Made by a program: the position numbers and the translations under genes
Notes under the pieces: model-generated
What the model saw: only the letters and a program-made list of their open reading frames with translations
Told to the model about the DNA's origin: nothing
Databases searched by the model: none
Shown here: positions 41,601 to 50,341 of the stretch, piece after piece
Numbering within the stretch: position 1 is the first letter of the stretch
Layout of the letters: each line of letters starts with the position of its first letter
Assembly: GCF_018122625.2 (NCBI RefSeq)
Contig: NZ_JAGQFT020000011.1
Span: 92,425 to 156,424 of the forward strand
DNA: 64,000 nucleotides
DNA from: Coralloluteibacterium stylophorae
GTDB taxonomy: Bacteria; Pseudomonadota; Gammaproteobacteria; Xanthomonadales; Xanthomonadaceae
Direction: 5' to 3'

Positions 41601-42407
41601 GTGATCGACCTGCATTGCCACATGCTGCCCGCAATCGACGATGGCGCGCCCTCGCTGGCCGTCGCGATGGAGATGGCGCGCCGCGCGGTCGCGGATGGCA
41701 TCCGGGTGACGGCGTGCACGCCCCACGTGTATCCGGGGCTCTACGAGAACGACGCCGCGGGCATCCGGACCGCCGTCGCCGCCCTGCAGCGTGCGCTGGA
41801 GCAGGCCCGCATCCCGCTGCGGCTGGTGGTCGGTGGCGACGTGCACCTGGTGCCGGGCCTGGTCGAGGGCCTGCGCCGCGGCGTGGTGCCTACCCTGGCG
41901 GGAAGCCGCTATTTCCTGCTGGAGCCGCCGCACCACCTGGCGCCGCCGCGCTTCCACGCGTCCATCGTCGCGCTGATCGAGGCGGGCTACGTGCCGGTCA
42001 TCACCCATCCCGAGCGGCTCGACTGGATCGACGATCACTACGAAGTGTTCGTGAGCCTGGCGAGGCACGGCGCGTGGATGCAGCTGACCGCCGGCGCCGT
42101 GCTGGGGCGGTTCGGCGCCCGCGTGCGCGGATGGAGCGAGCGCTTCCTCGACGACGGCCTGGTCCACCTGCTGGCGACCGATGCGCACGACTGCGCCCGC
42201 CGGCCTCCGGAGCTCGCCGCGGCGCGCGACGCCGTGGCATCGCGCCTCGGCAGCGCCGAAGCCGAGCGGATGGTTGCGGTGCGGCCGACGGCCGTCCTCG
42301 CCGATGCACCTCCGGAGTCGGTGCCGATGCCGGCCCAGCCCGCGCCGACGGCGCTGCCCGGCCTGCGCGGCCTGATCGGCCGCGGCCTGCGGAGGATGAG
42401 CACATGA
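41601..42407 (+). CDS. PHP-type tyrosine-protein phosphatase (CpsB/CapC/Wzb-like)
   Basis: 268-residue manganese-dependent phosphatase that removes phosphate from the tyrosine-rich tail of the Wzc-type kinase encoded two genes on. PHP motifs: IDLHCHMLPAIDDGA at the N-terminus, CTPHVYPGLYEN, YVPVITHPERL and LLATDAHD. GTG 41601 is chosen because it begins exactly at the metal-binding strand and has GAGGAAGG 5-12 bases upstream. The last 30 residues are Pro/Ala-rich. First gene of the export block; its stop overlaps the next start. Confidence 0.88.
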   Translation: MIDLHCHMLPAIDDGAPSLAVAMEMARRAVADGIRVTACTPHVYPGLYENDAAGIRTAVAALQRALEQARIPLRLVVGGDVHLVPGLVEGLRRGVVPTLAGSRYFLLEPPHHLAPPRFHASIVALIEAGYVPVITHPERLDWIDDHYEVFVSLARHGAWMQLTAGAVLGRFGARVRGWSERFLDDGLVHLLATDAHDCARRPPELAAARDAVASRLGSAEAERMVAVRPTAVLADAPPESVPMPAQPAPTALPGLRGLIGRGLRRMST

Positions 42408-43105
42408 CCGCGCTGCGACGTCTTGTTCCGGCGCTGGTCGCGCTGCTGCTGGCTGCGACCGCCGCGGCGCAGGAGACGCGCGTGGTGGCCCGGGACGACG
42501 GCCGCTTCCCCGCGCCCGACAGCATCGCGACCTCCGGCGCCTACACCGGAACCTCGGACTATCGACTCGGACCGCTGGACCTGATCGAGATCAGCGTGTT
42601 CCAGGTGCCGGACATCAGCCGCGAGGTCCGGATCAACTCCAGCGGCAACGTCTCGCTGCCGCTGATCGGGGTGGTCGCCGCCGGCGGCCGCACGATCCAG
42701 GAACTGGAGGCGGAGATCGCCGCGAAGCTGCAGGAGGGCTACCTGCAGAGCCCCCAGGTCAGCGTCTTCGTGAAGGAGTACACCAGCCAGCGGGTCACCG
42801 TGGAGGGTGCGGTCAACAAGCCCGGGATCTTTCCCATCACCGGCCGCACGACGCTGCTGCAGGCGGTGGCGCTGGCCGAGGGCATGGACGAGCTGGCGGA
42901 TCCGGAAGCGGTGGTCGTGTTCCGGGTGATCGACGGCCGCAAGCATGCGGCACTGTTCGACCTCACCGAGATCCGGCGCGGCACCGCACCGGATCCGGAG
43001 ATCTACGGGGACGACATCGTCGTCGTCGACAAGTCGGGCTCGCGCTCCTTCGTCAAGGCGCTCACCGACACGCTGCGCGGCTTCATCGGCTTCAAACCCT
43101 ACTGA
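42404..43105 (+). CDS. Polysaccharide export protein (Wza/GumB-like)
   Basis: 233-residue outer-membrane polysaccharide exporter component. Signal peptide LVPALVALLLAATAAAQ without a lipobox cysteine, so it is a GumB-like secreted protein and not a classical Wza lipoprotein. The Poly_export domain is clear: YRLGPLDLIEISVFQVPDIS, VSLPLIGVVAAGGRTIQELE, QSPQVSVFVKEYTSQRVTVEGAVNKPGIFP (SLBB part). ATG 42404 overlaps the phosphatase stop (ATGA). Confidence 0.93.
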   Translation: MTALRRLVPALVALLLAATAAAQETRVVARDDGRFPAPDSIATSGAYTGTSDYRLGPLDLIEISVFQVPDISREVRINSSGNVSLPLIGVVAAGGRTIQELEAEIAAKLQEGYLQSPQVSVFVKEYTSQRVTVEGAVNKPGIFPITGRTTLLQAVALAEGMDELADPEAVVVFRVIDGRKHAALFDLTEIRRGTAPDPEIYGDDIVVVDKSGSRSFVKALTDTLRGFIGFKPY

Positions 43106-43147
43106 CCGAACAGGCGTGCTTCCGCTCCCCAGGGGAGCGCGCCAGGG

Positions 43148-45415
43148 ATGTATTTCCGCATGAGCAATCACATGGAGAGCGGCGGCGGGCGGTTCCCGGT
43201 CCCGGGCGAGGCCGATGGCGGTCTGGTACCCGCCGCCGCCGGCGGTGCGCTCGGGCCGTCGATCGAGTACATCGACGCGCAGCGCGAGGACGCGGTCAAC
43301 TTCGCCGAGTACTGGCGCATCCTCATCAAGCGCAAGTGGTTGATCCTCAGCCTCGTGGTGGCGGCCGGCGCGATCGCCCTCGCGGTCACGCTGCTGTCCA
43401 CGCCGAGCTTCCGCGCGACGGCGAGCATCCAGATCGAGCGCGACGGCATCAACGTGATGAACGTCGAAGGCATCGTGCCCACCGAGTCCGATGCCGACCG
43501 CGACTTCTACCAGACCCAGTACGAGCTCCTGAAGAGCCGCTCGCTGGCGCAGCGCGTGGTCGACGAGCTGGGCCTCGCCGAGGATCCCGAGTTCGATGCG
43601 CTGTATGCGCCGCCGCCGTGGGCGCCGCTGATCGCCGCGGTGCGCGGCACCGAAGAGGTGCCGATGACGCCGGAGGAGGCCGAGGCGGCGCACGAGCGCC
43701 AGGTGGTCGACCGCGTCATGCAAGCCTTCGCAGTGGAGCCGATCCGCAATTCGCGCCTGGTCCGGCTGGGCGTGGAGACGCCGGATCCGGGCTTCTCGCA
43801 GCGCATCGTCAACGCCTTCGCCACCGCGTTCATCGCCTCCAACCTCGATCGCCGCTTCGACGCCTCGGCCTACGCCAAGGAGTTCCTCGAACAGCGCCTG
43901 CAGGAGTTGCGCGGGCGGCTCGAGGAGTCCGAACGCGAACTGGTCGAGTACGCGCAGCGCGAGCAGATCGTGAGCATCGGCGAGACCGGCCGGCCGCTGT
44001 CGTCCAACAGCCTCGACGAGATCAACACCGCGCTGGCGCGTGCGCAGGACGACCGCATCCGCGCCGAGGCGCGCTGGCGCCAGGCGCAGAGCGCACACGG
44101 CCTCGGCCTCGCCGAGATCCTCGGCAGCCCGGCGGTGCAGACCCTGCAGGAGGCGCGCGCGAAGCTGCAGGCCGAGTACCAGGACAAGCTCAGCATCTAC
44201 AAGCCCGGCTTCCCGGTGATGCAGCAGATGCAGGCGCAGCTCGACGAGCTGCAGCGCCAGATCAACAACGAGGTCGCCAACATCAAGGCCTCGATCGCCG
44301 CGCAGTACGAAGGCGCCAAGGCCCAGGAGCAGATGCTGCGAGCACAGGTGGCGAGCCTGACCACCGACGTCCTCGACACGCAGAGCCGGAGCATCGGCTA
44401 CAACACCCTGCAGCGCGAGGTCGATACCAACCGCCAGCTCTTCGAGGGCCTGCTGCAGCGCTACAAGGAGATCGGCGTGGCCGGCGGCGTCGGCACCAAC
44501 AACATCTCCATCGTCGACCATGCCGAGCGCCCGCTGGAGCCGTTCAAGCCGCAGCTGGCGGTGAACCTCGCCATCGGCCTGGTGTTCGGCGCCATGCTGG
44601 GGGTGCTCGCGGCCTTCGTGCTCGAGCACTTCGACAACACCATCAAGTCGCCGGACGAGGTCGAGCGCAACCTGCTGCTCGCGGTGCTCGGCGTGATCCC
44701 CAAGCTGACCAAGGGCGCGGAGCCGACGACCGCGCTCGTCGACCGCAGGTCCGCCTTCTCCGAGGCCTACCGCTCGGTGCGCACCGCGCTGCAGTTCAGC
44801 ACCGACCGCGGCGTCCCGCGCTGCCTGCTGGTGACCAGTCCGAGCCCGTCGGAGGGCAAGTCGACGACCGCCTACTCGCTGGCCTGCAATTTCGCCCAGC
44901 TCGGCCGCCACGTGCTGCTGATCGACGCCGACATGCGCAACCCGTCGCTGCACCGCCTGCTCCAGCGCGAGAACGACGCCGGCCTCTCCGACTACCTTGC
45001 CGGCGGCGCCAATCCCGCCGAGCTGCTGCAGTCGACGCAGGAGCCGACCCTGAGCTTCATCGCCGCCGGCCCGGTGCCGCCGAATCCGGTGGAACTCCTC
45101 GCTAGCCCGCGTCTGATGTCGCTGATCAGCCAGGCCTCGGAGGGCTACGACCAGGTGATCATCGACTCGCCGCCGGTGATGGGGCTGGCCGATGCGCCGC
45201 TGCTGGCCAACGGCTCGCACGCGACGCTGCTGGTCATGAGCGCCGGGAGCACCCGCATCGACGTGGCCAAGGCCGCGCTCAAGCGCCTGCATTCGGCGCG
45301 GGCGCGGGTGCTCGGCGTGCTGCTGAACCGGGTCGAGGGCCGCAATGCCGCCGCCTATGGCGCCTACGACTACCAGGGCAGCGCCGGCCTGCCCGCGAGG
45401 CTGTCGCGCGGATGA
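43148..45415 (+). CDS. Polysaccharide co-polymerase / BY-kinase (Wzc/GumC-like)
   Basis: 755-residue inner-membrane protein controlling chain length and export. Wzz domain with first helix WLILSLVVAAGAIALAVTLL near residue 70, long coiled-coil periplasmic part, second helix near 480 (NLAIGLVFGAMLGVLAAF), then a cytoplasmic kinase: Walker A in PSPSEGKST (Lys571), Walker A' LLIDADMRNPS (Asp593, Asp595), Walker B QVIIDSPPVMG. The C-terminal tail has only a small tyrosine cluster (AAYGAYDYQ), the phosphorylation target of BY-kinases. Start could be Met5 (43160). Together with the phosphatase it forms the on/off cycle. Confidence 0.94.
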   Translation: MYFRMSNHMESGGGRFPVPGEADGGLVPAAAGGALGPSIEYIDAQREDAVNFAEYWRILIKRKWLILSLVVAAGAIALAVTLLSTPSFRATASIQIERDGINVMNVEGIVPTESDADRDFYQTQYELLKSRSLAQRVVDELGLAEDPEFDALYAPPPWAPLIAAVRGTEEVPMTPEEAEAAHERQVVDRVMQAFAVEPIRNSRLVRLGVETPDPGFSQRIVNAFATAFIASNLDRRFDASAYAKEFLEQRLQELRGRLEESERELVEYAQREQIVSIGETGRPLSSNSLDEINTALARAQDDRIRAEARWRQAQSAHGLGLAEILGSPAVQTLQEARAKLQAEYQDKLSIYKPGFPVMQQMQAQLDELQRQINNEVANIKASIAAQYEGAKAQEQMLRAQVASLTTDVLDTQSRSIGYNTLQREVDTNRQLFEGLLQRYKEIGVAGGVGTNNISIVDHAERPLEPFKPQLAVNLAIGLVFGAMLGVLAAFVLEHFDNTIKSPDEVERNLLLAVLGVIPKLTKGAEPTTALVDRRSAFSEAYRSVRTALQFSTDRGVPRCLLVTSPSPSEGKSTTAYSLACNFAQLGRHVLLIDADMRNPSLHRLLQRENDAGLSDYLAGGANPAELLQSTQEPTLSFIAAGPVPPNPVELLASPRLMSLISQASEGYDQVIIDSPPVMGLADAPLLANGSHATLLVMSAGSTRIDVAKAALKRLHSARARVLGVLLNRVEGRNAAAYGAYDYQGSAGLPARLSRG

Positions 45416-45867
45416 GCCCGGCCATGGAAGTCGCCCTCGCGCTCTACCGCCGCCCGACCCTCGTTCCGCTGGCCCGCGCGCAGGCGTTGCCGGCTGGCGT
45501 CGAGGAGCTGCTCGCCATCGCCTCGGGCGCCGCGCGCGCCTCGGCGACGGCGGCCGACGGCGTGCCTCCGGACCAGCTCCGCGATGCGGCCAAGTTCTTC
45601 ATCCAGCAGATCCTGTTCGCGCCCGGCGGCGATGCCTGGCGCACGCTCGGGGTCGAGGCCGGCGCCGCGTTCGCGCGGGTCCGCAGCAACTACCTGGCGC
45701 TGATGCGCTGGCTGCATCCGGACCGGCATCAGCCGGGTGCATGGGACGCGGTCTACGTCGCGCGGGTTAATGCCGCGTGGAACCAACTGCGGCAGCAGGC
45801 ACGCCGGTCGACGCCGGAGGCTTCCGTCGGTGCCGGCGAGCCCGTCTTGGCGTTAAGGGAAATGTGA
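45412..45867 (+). CDS. J-domain-like small protein in exopolysaccharide operon
   Basis: 151 residues, no signal peptide or membrane segment. The central part SNYLALMRWLHPDRHQPGAWDAVYVARVNAAWNQL has an HPD triad (102-104) placed between two helices, the hallmark of J-domains that stimulate DnaK. The N-terminal 60 residues are Ala/Leu-rich and of unknown type (PPDQLRDAAKFFIQQILFAPGGDAW). It overlaps wzc (ATGA at 45412), so it is co-translated, and its stop lies inside the Clp-type box. A role in folding or turnover of the wzc/wbaP machinery is plausible but unproven. Confidence 0.75.
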   Translation: MSPAMEVALALYRRPTLVPLARAQALPAGVEELLAIASGAARASATAADGVPPDQLRDAAKFFIQQILFAPGGDAWRTLGVEAGAAFARVRSNYLALMRWLHPDRHQPGAWDAVYVARVNAAWNQLRQQARRSTPEASVGAGEPVLALREM

Positions 45868-45878
45868 ACTAGGTCACA
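45863..45878. promoter_or_regulatory. CRP/Clp-type binding site (perfect consensus)
   Basis: TGTGAACTAGGTCACA is a perfect TGTGA-N6-TCACA palindrome. It overlaps the stop of the J-domain gene and opens the 336-base gap before the wbaP-like gene, 326 bases from its ATG. Confidence 0.72.
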
Positions 45879-46203
45879 AAAAGCTTGCGCAGATGATGAG
45901 GTGGCGGCACCGTCCCCAGACCCGCACAGGGCCGAGGAACCGGTGCCGGCGCCGGGCCCGCGGGCCCACGTCCGGCAGAGCGCCTCCAGGCGCCATGGAC
46001 GACAAGGGAGGGGCGGGCGCTGCAGTGCGCCACGGCGGAGCGCAGACATGGGCGCCGCCGGGGGACCGGTTCAGGACCAAGGCAGTTTGGTGGCAGAGGC
46101 GGGATCCGCACGCGGTTCCCGCAGGCAACGCGCTCCTCGCCGATCCCGGCGCGGAGCGTCCCGCCCTCACGGGGGCCGACACAGTGACGTGCGGAGCGTT
46201 CGT
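45868..46203. other. Intergenic region before the assembly/glycosyltransferase block
   Basis: 336 bases without a convincing gene. It begins with the Clp-type box and an AT-richer stretch (AAAAAGCTTGCGC), then becomes GC-rich. It probably holds the promoter of the second exopolysaccharide transcript. Small open frames here have arginine/proline-rich, non-protein-like composition. Confidence 0.6.
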
Positions 46204-47631
46204 ATGCTGGTGACCGACATGAGCGTGCTGGGTGGCGAAACCCAGGCGCCGCGCTACCTCTCGAAGTATTCGGCGGTGGTCGATCTGATGCTGCGGGTTG
46301 GCGATCCCATGGCCGTGGCCGCCACCGGACTGCTCGCCTATTGGATCCGCTTCGCCGACTGGCCGCCGACGGCCCCCTACCAGACCGCGCTGGCGGCGCT
46401 GCTGCTGTACGCCATGCTGGCGTCGTGGATGTCGCCGCTGTACCGCAGCTGGCGCGGTCGCCCGGTGTGGAAGGAGCTGGGCGTGCTCGCCGCCGTCTGG
46501 ACCTCGGCCTTCGCGCTGTTCTCGGTGCAGCTCCTGGTGCTGCAGCAGGGCAACGAGCTGTCGCGCCTGTGGCTGGGGCAGTGGTACGTCGGCGGCTACG
46601 CGGTGCTTGCGCTCTACCGGCTGTGCCTGCGCGGCGGCCTCGGTGCGCTGCACGCGCGCGGCGTGGACGTGCAGCGGACGGTGGTGGTCGGCATGACCGG
46701 CGCGGTCCAGCAGATCCACGGCTACCTGCAGGCCAACCGCTGGATCGGCGTGCAGATCGCCGGCTACTTCCACACCCGGCACGACCGCATCATCGGCGAG
46801 GTCGTGCCCAAGTGCCTCGGCGACATGGACGACTTCGCCACCTACCTGCACCAGCAGCAGCCCGAGCACGTCTGGATCGCACTGCCGCTGAGCGAACGCG
46901 CCGAGCTCAAGGCCCTGCTGGCGCTGCTCGACCACCATCCGGTCCGGGTGCGGCTGGTGCCCGATCTGTCGGAGCTGGGCCTGCTCAACCAGGCCGTCGA
47001 CCAGATCGGCCAGGTCCCGGTGATCGACCTGCGCGACGACAGCCTGGGCGGCTACCGGCGGATCATCAAGGCGGCCGAGGATCGCCTGCTGGCCGCGCTC
47101 GCACTGCTGGCGCTGGCGCCGGTGATGGCGGCGGTGGCGATCGGCGTGAAGCTGAGCTCGCGCGGGCCGGTGTTCTACCGGCAGGTGCGGGTGGGCCTGG
47201 ATGGCAAGCAGTTCGGCATGCTCAAGTTCCGCTCCATGCCGGTGGACACCGAGGCCGCCGGCGTGCGCTGGGGCAATTCGGCGAGCAAGGCGGTGACGCC
47301 TTTCGGCCGCTTCATCCGCAAGACCAGCCTCGACGAGCTGCCGCAGTTCATCAACGTGCTGCGCGGCGAGATGTCCATCGTCGGTCCGCGTCCGGAGCGG
47401 CCGATGTTCGTCGACCAGTTCAAGGGCCAGATCCACTGGTACATGCAGAAGCACCTCGTCAAGGCGGGGATCACCGGCCTCGCGCAGGTCAACGGCTGGC
47501 GCGGCGACACCGACCTCGACAAGCGCATCGAGTGCGACCTCCACTACATCCGGAACTGGTCGCTGTGGCTCGACCTCCGGATCATCGCCGCCACCGCGTT
47601 CAAGGTGCTGCACGACCGGAGCGCGAGCTGA
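46204..47631 (+). CDS. Undecaprenyl-phosphate glucose/sugar phosphotransferase (WcaJ/GumD-like)
   Basis: 475-residue polyisoprenyl-phosphate hexose-1-P transferase starting the repeat unit on the lipid carrier. N-terminal four hydrophobic segments (about 30-130), a CoA-binding-like soluble domain (TVVVGMTGAVQQIHGYLQ), one more membrane helix and the catalytic domain: RGPVFYRQVRVGLDGK, KFRSM, TSLDELPQFINVL, VGPRPERPMF and LAQVNGWRGDTDLDKRIECD. The length and five-segment layout are of WcaJ/GumD type. ATG 46204 is preceded by GCGGAG; other ATGs upstream give non-family sequence. Confidence 0.93.
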   Translation: MLVTDMSVLGGETQAPRYLSKYSAVVDLMLRVGDPMAVAATGLLAYWIRFADWPPTAPYQTALAALLLYAMLASWMSPLYRSWRGRPVWKELGVLAAVWTSAFALFSVQLLVLQQGNELSRLWLGQWYVGGYAVLALYRLCLRGGLGALHARGVDVQRTVVVGMTGAVQQIHGYLQANRWIGVQIAGYFHTRHDRIIGEVVPKCLGDMDDFATYLHQQQPEHVWIALPLSERAELKALLALLDHHPVRVRLVPDLSELGLLNQAVDQIGQVPVIDLRDDSLGGYRRIIKAAEDRLLAALALLALAPVMAAVAIGVKLSSRGPVFYRQVRVGLDGKQFGMLKFRSMPVDTEAAGVRWGNSASKAVTPFGRFIRKTSLDELPQFINVLRGEMSIVGPRPERPMFVDQFKGQIHWYMQKHLVKAGITGLAQVNGWRGDTDLDKRIECDLHYIRNWSLWLDLRIIAATAFKVLHDRSAS

Positions 47632-47633
47632 CC

Positions 47634-48887
47634 ATGGCCCTGAAGGAACGCACTTTCCCCATCGCGGCAGCGCCCGAGCATCCGCCGGCCGCGGCCGGCG
47701 CGCCGGCACAGAAGGCGGCGCCGCGCTCCCTCCCGTTCCCGGCGCCCGCGCGCCCGCGCGTGGCCCTGGTGCACTACTGGCTGGTCGGCATGCGCGGCGG
47801 CGAGAAGGTGCTCGAGGTGCTGTGCGAGCTGTTTCCCGACGCCGACATCTTCACCCTGGTCGCCGATCCCTCCAGGCTGTCGGACCGTCTGCGCGGGCAC
47901 CGCATCACCACCTCGTTCCTGCAGCGCATCGGCGGCGTGCGCCACTACCAGAAGATGCTGCCGCTGATGCCGTTCGCGCTGGAGGCGTTCGACCTGACCG
48001 GCTACGACCTGGTGATCTCCTCCGAGGCCGGTCCGGCCAAGGGCGTGGTGACGCGCCCGGATGCGCTGCACGTGTGCTACTGCCACTCGCCGATGCGCTA
48101 CGTGTGGGACCTGTATCCGCAGTACCGCGCCGGCGCCGGGCGGCTCGCCCGCGCGCTGATGTCGCTGACCGCGCCGGTCATCCGCCAGTGGGACGTGACC
48201 ACCGCGGCGCGCGTCGACGCCTTCGTGGCGAACTCCTCCTACGTCGCGCGGCGGATCGAGAAGTTCTACCGGCGCGAGGCGGCGGTGATCCACCCTCCGG
48301 TGGACGTGGGCCGCTTCGCACCCGCGCCGGACGGCCCGGACGACTATTACCTCTGTGCCGGGCAGGTAACGCCGTACAAGCGCATCGACCTCGCCGTCGA
48401 CGCCTTCACCCGGCTGGGCAAGCCGCTGCGGGTGATCGGCAGCGGCGTCGACGACCGCCTGCGCGAGCGCGCGGGCAGGAACGTCGAGTTCCTCGGCGCG
48501 GTGGACGACGCGACCATGGCGCATCACTTCGCGCACTGCCGCGCGCTGGTGTTCCCGGGCGTCGAGGACTTCGGGATCGTCCCGCTCGAGGTGATGGCCA
48601 GCGGCAGGCCGGTGATCGCCTTCGGGCGTGGCGGCGCGCTGGAGACGGTGGTGCATGGCGAGACCGGCGTGCTGTTCCATGAGCAGTCGGTCGAGGCGCT
48701 GATCGCGGCGGTGGAGGCCTGCGAGGAGGCCGCCGACCTGTTCGACCCGGCGCGTCTGCGGGCGCACGCCGTGTCGTTCTCGCTGGACGTGTTCCGCGCC
48801 CGGCTGCGGCACTTCATCGACGCGCGCTACCACGCGCACCTGATGGCCTGCACCGGCGCATCCGCGGCGGGCGGGGGCGCACCATGA
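47634..48887 (+). CDS. Glycosyltransferase family 4 (WbaZ-like)
   Basis: 417-residue cytoplasmic GT-B enzyme adding a sugar, perhaps mannose, to the lipid-linked intermediate. N-terminal VALVHYWLVGMRGGEKVLEVLCELFPDADIF and CYCHSPMRYVWDLYP resemble WbaZ-type mannosyltransferases; the donor-site motif is EDFGIVPLEVMASGRPVIAF with two glutamates (E-x7-E pattern). The first 40 residues are Pro/Ala-rich. ATG 47634 follows the wbaP-like stop by 2 bases, and its stop overlaps wzy. Confidence 0.9.
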   Translation: MALKERTFPIAAAPEHPPAAAGAPAQKAAPRSLPFPAPARPRVALVHYWLVGMRGGEKVLEVLCELFPDADIFTLVADPSRLSDRLRGHRITTSFLQRIGGVRHYQKMLPLMPFALEAFDLTGYDLVISSEAGPAKGVVTRPDALHVCYCHSPMRYVWDLYPQYRAGAGRLARALMSLTAPVIRQWDVTTAARVDAFVANSSYVARRIEKFYRREAAVIHPPVDVGRFAPAPDGPDDYYLCAGQVTPYKRIDLAVDAFTRLGKPLRVIGSGVDDRLRERAGRNVEFLGAVDDATMAHHFAHCRALVFPGVEDFGIVPLEVMASGRPVIAFGRGGALETVVHGETGVLFHEQSVEALIAAVEACEEAADLFDPARLRAHAVSFSLDVFRARLRHFIDARYHAHLMACTGASAAGGGAP

Positions 48888-50341
48888 GCATCGAGTGGAT
48901 GGGCGTGGTGGTGCTGGCCATCGGGCTGGTGATCGCACTCGTCCGTCCCGGTGCCACCATGTGGGTGGCGGTGCTGGCCACGCTGTTCGGCGGCAGCGCC
49001 GCGATCAGCCTGCCCGCGCTGGGCGGCGCGACGGTCGCGCCGGCCTACCTGTCGCTGGGCCTGCTGGCGATGGCGCTGTTCCTGCGCGGGCGGCTGACCT
49101 CGCCGACCATCGCCCTCACCCCGGACCAGCCCGGCTTCTTCCTCGGCCTGCTGATGCTGTGGGCGGTGGCGGCGGCGATGCTGCTGCCGCGGCTGTTCGC
49201 CGGCGACGTCGAGGTCATCCCGCTCAGCCGCGGCGGCGAGGGCGGCCCGGCGGTGGGCATCCTCGTGCCCAACTCCGGCAACATCACCCAGTCGGTCTAC
49301 GCGCTCGGCGGTCTGGCGACGTTCTGCCTGACCACCACCTTCGTGCGGATGGCGCGCGGCTACGAACGCTTCGCCAGGGCGATGCTGGTCCTCGCGGGGC
49401 TGAACCTGGTGGCGGCGGCGGTCGACCAGGTCGGCTACTACGCCGGCCTCGGCAACCTGCTGGAGCCGTTCCACACGGCCGGCTACAACTTCATGACCGA
49501 ATCCACGGTCGGCGGCTTCATCAAGCGCATCAACGGCACCTTCTCCGAGGCCTCGGCCTTCGCCGGGTTCACCCTGCCGCTGTTCGCCTTCTGCTACGGG
49601 CTCTACCGCCGCGGCATCCGGCCGCGCGCGACCGGTGCCCTGGCGGCGCTGAGCCTGGTGGCGGTGCTGCTGGCCACCTCGACCGCCGGCTATGTCGGGC
49701 TCGGGATGTACATCGCGCTCATCGCGTTGCGCACGGTGTGGCAGGCCGTGGCCGGCGCCGGCCGGCGCGACCTCGCGCACGCACTGCGGATGTCCGCGGT
49801 GGGCCTGGTCGTGGTCGCGGTCGTCGTGGTGCTGGTGCCGGTGGTGGTGGAACAGGCCAGGCTGCTGTTCGAAAGCATGATCGTGAACAAGGTCGACAGC
49901 GATTCCGCCGACGAGCGCGGCATGTGGAACGCGGTGTCGTTCGATGCGTTCCTGGGGAGCTGGGGGCTGGGCACCGGCCTCGGGAGCACCCGCGCCTCCA
50001 GCTACCCGATCGTGCTGCTGTCGAACCTCGGCGTGCCCGGCGCCTTCCTGTTCCTGGCGTTCGTGGTCGCCGTGTTCCGGGTGCATCCGCCGCCGGCGGC
50101 GCCGCGCCTGGTGCATGCGCTGGTCGCCGCGAGCAAGCACGGCATCCTGAGCGTGCTGCTGATCGCGGTCATGGTCGGCACCGTGTTCGACCTGCCGATG
50201 CTGTTCTACATGTTCTGCGGGGTGATCTGCTCGGTGCCGATCGCCTTCCCGAGGCGGCGTCCGCTGCGTCGCGGCCTCGATGGCTACGACTCCGCGGAGC
50301 ATGCGCCGGTCGCCGGCGCCGGGAGCTGGCATGCCGCCTAG
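48884..50341 (+). CDS. O-antigen polymerase/ligase-like membrane protein (Wzy)
   Basis: 485-residue polytopic protein with about 11-12 membrane segments and a large periplasmic loop (VPNSGNITQSVYALGG to EPFHTAGYNFMTESTVGGFIKRINGTFSEASAF). The loop-plus-helix layout and the RxNGxFxEASxFA block suit Wzy polymerases or O-antigen ligases. In this locus it would polymerise repeat units delivered by Wzx. The start ATGA overlaps the glycosyltransferase stop. The C-terminal 40 residues are cytoplasmic and basic. Confidence 0.85.
   Translation: MSIEWMGVVVLAIGLVIALVRPGATMWVAVLATLFGGSAAISLPALGGATVAPAYLSLGLLAMALFLRGRLTSPTIALTPDQPGFFLGLLMLWAVAAAMLLPRLFAGDVEVIPLSRGGEGGPAVGILVPNSGNITQSVYALGGLATFCLTTTFVRMARGYERFARAMLVLAGLNLVAAAVDQVGYYAGLGNLLEPFHTAGYNFMTESTVGGFIKRINGTFSEASAFAGFTLPLFAFCYGLYRRGIRPRATGALAALSLVAVLLATSTAGYVGLGMYIALIALRTVWQAVAGAGRRDLAHALRMSAVGLVVVAVVVVLVPVVVEQARLLFESMIVNKVDSDSADERGMWNAVSFDAFLGSWGLGTGLGSTRASSYPIVLLSNLGVPGAFLFLAFVVAVFRVHPPPAAPRLVHALVAASKHGILSVLLIAVMVGTVFDLPMLFYMFCGVICSVPIAFPRRRPLRRGLDGYDSAEHAPVAGAGSWHAA

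Noticed and set aside
42038..45292. A >1000-codon minus-strand frame under the wza-wzc genes
   Set aside because: It lies opposite genes with full domain evidence, and its composition mirrors theirs.
45893..46213. 106-codon frame in the gap before wbaP
   Set aside because: Arg/Pro/Gly-rich, non-protein-like; overlaps the next start region.
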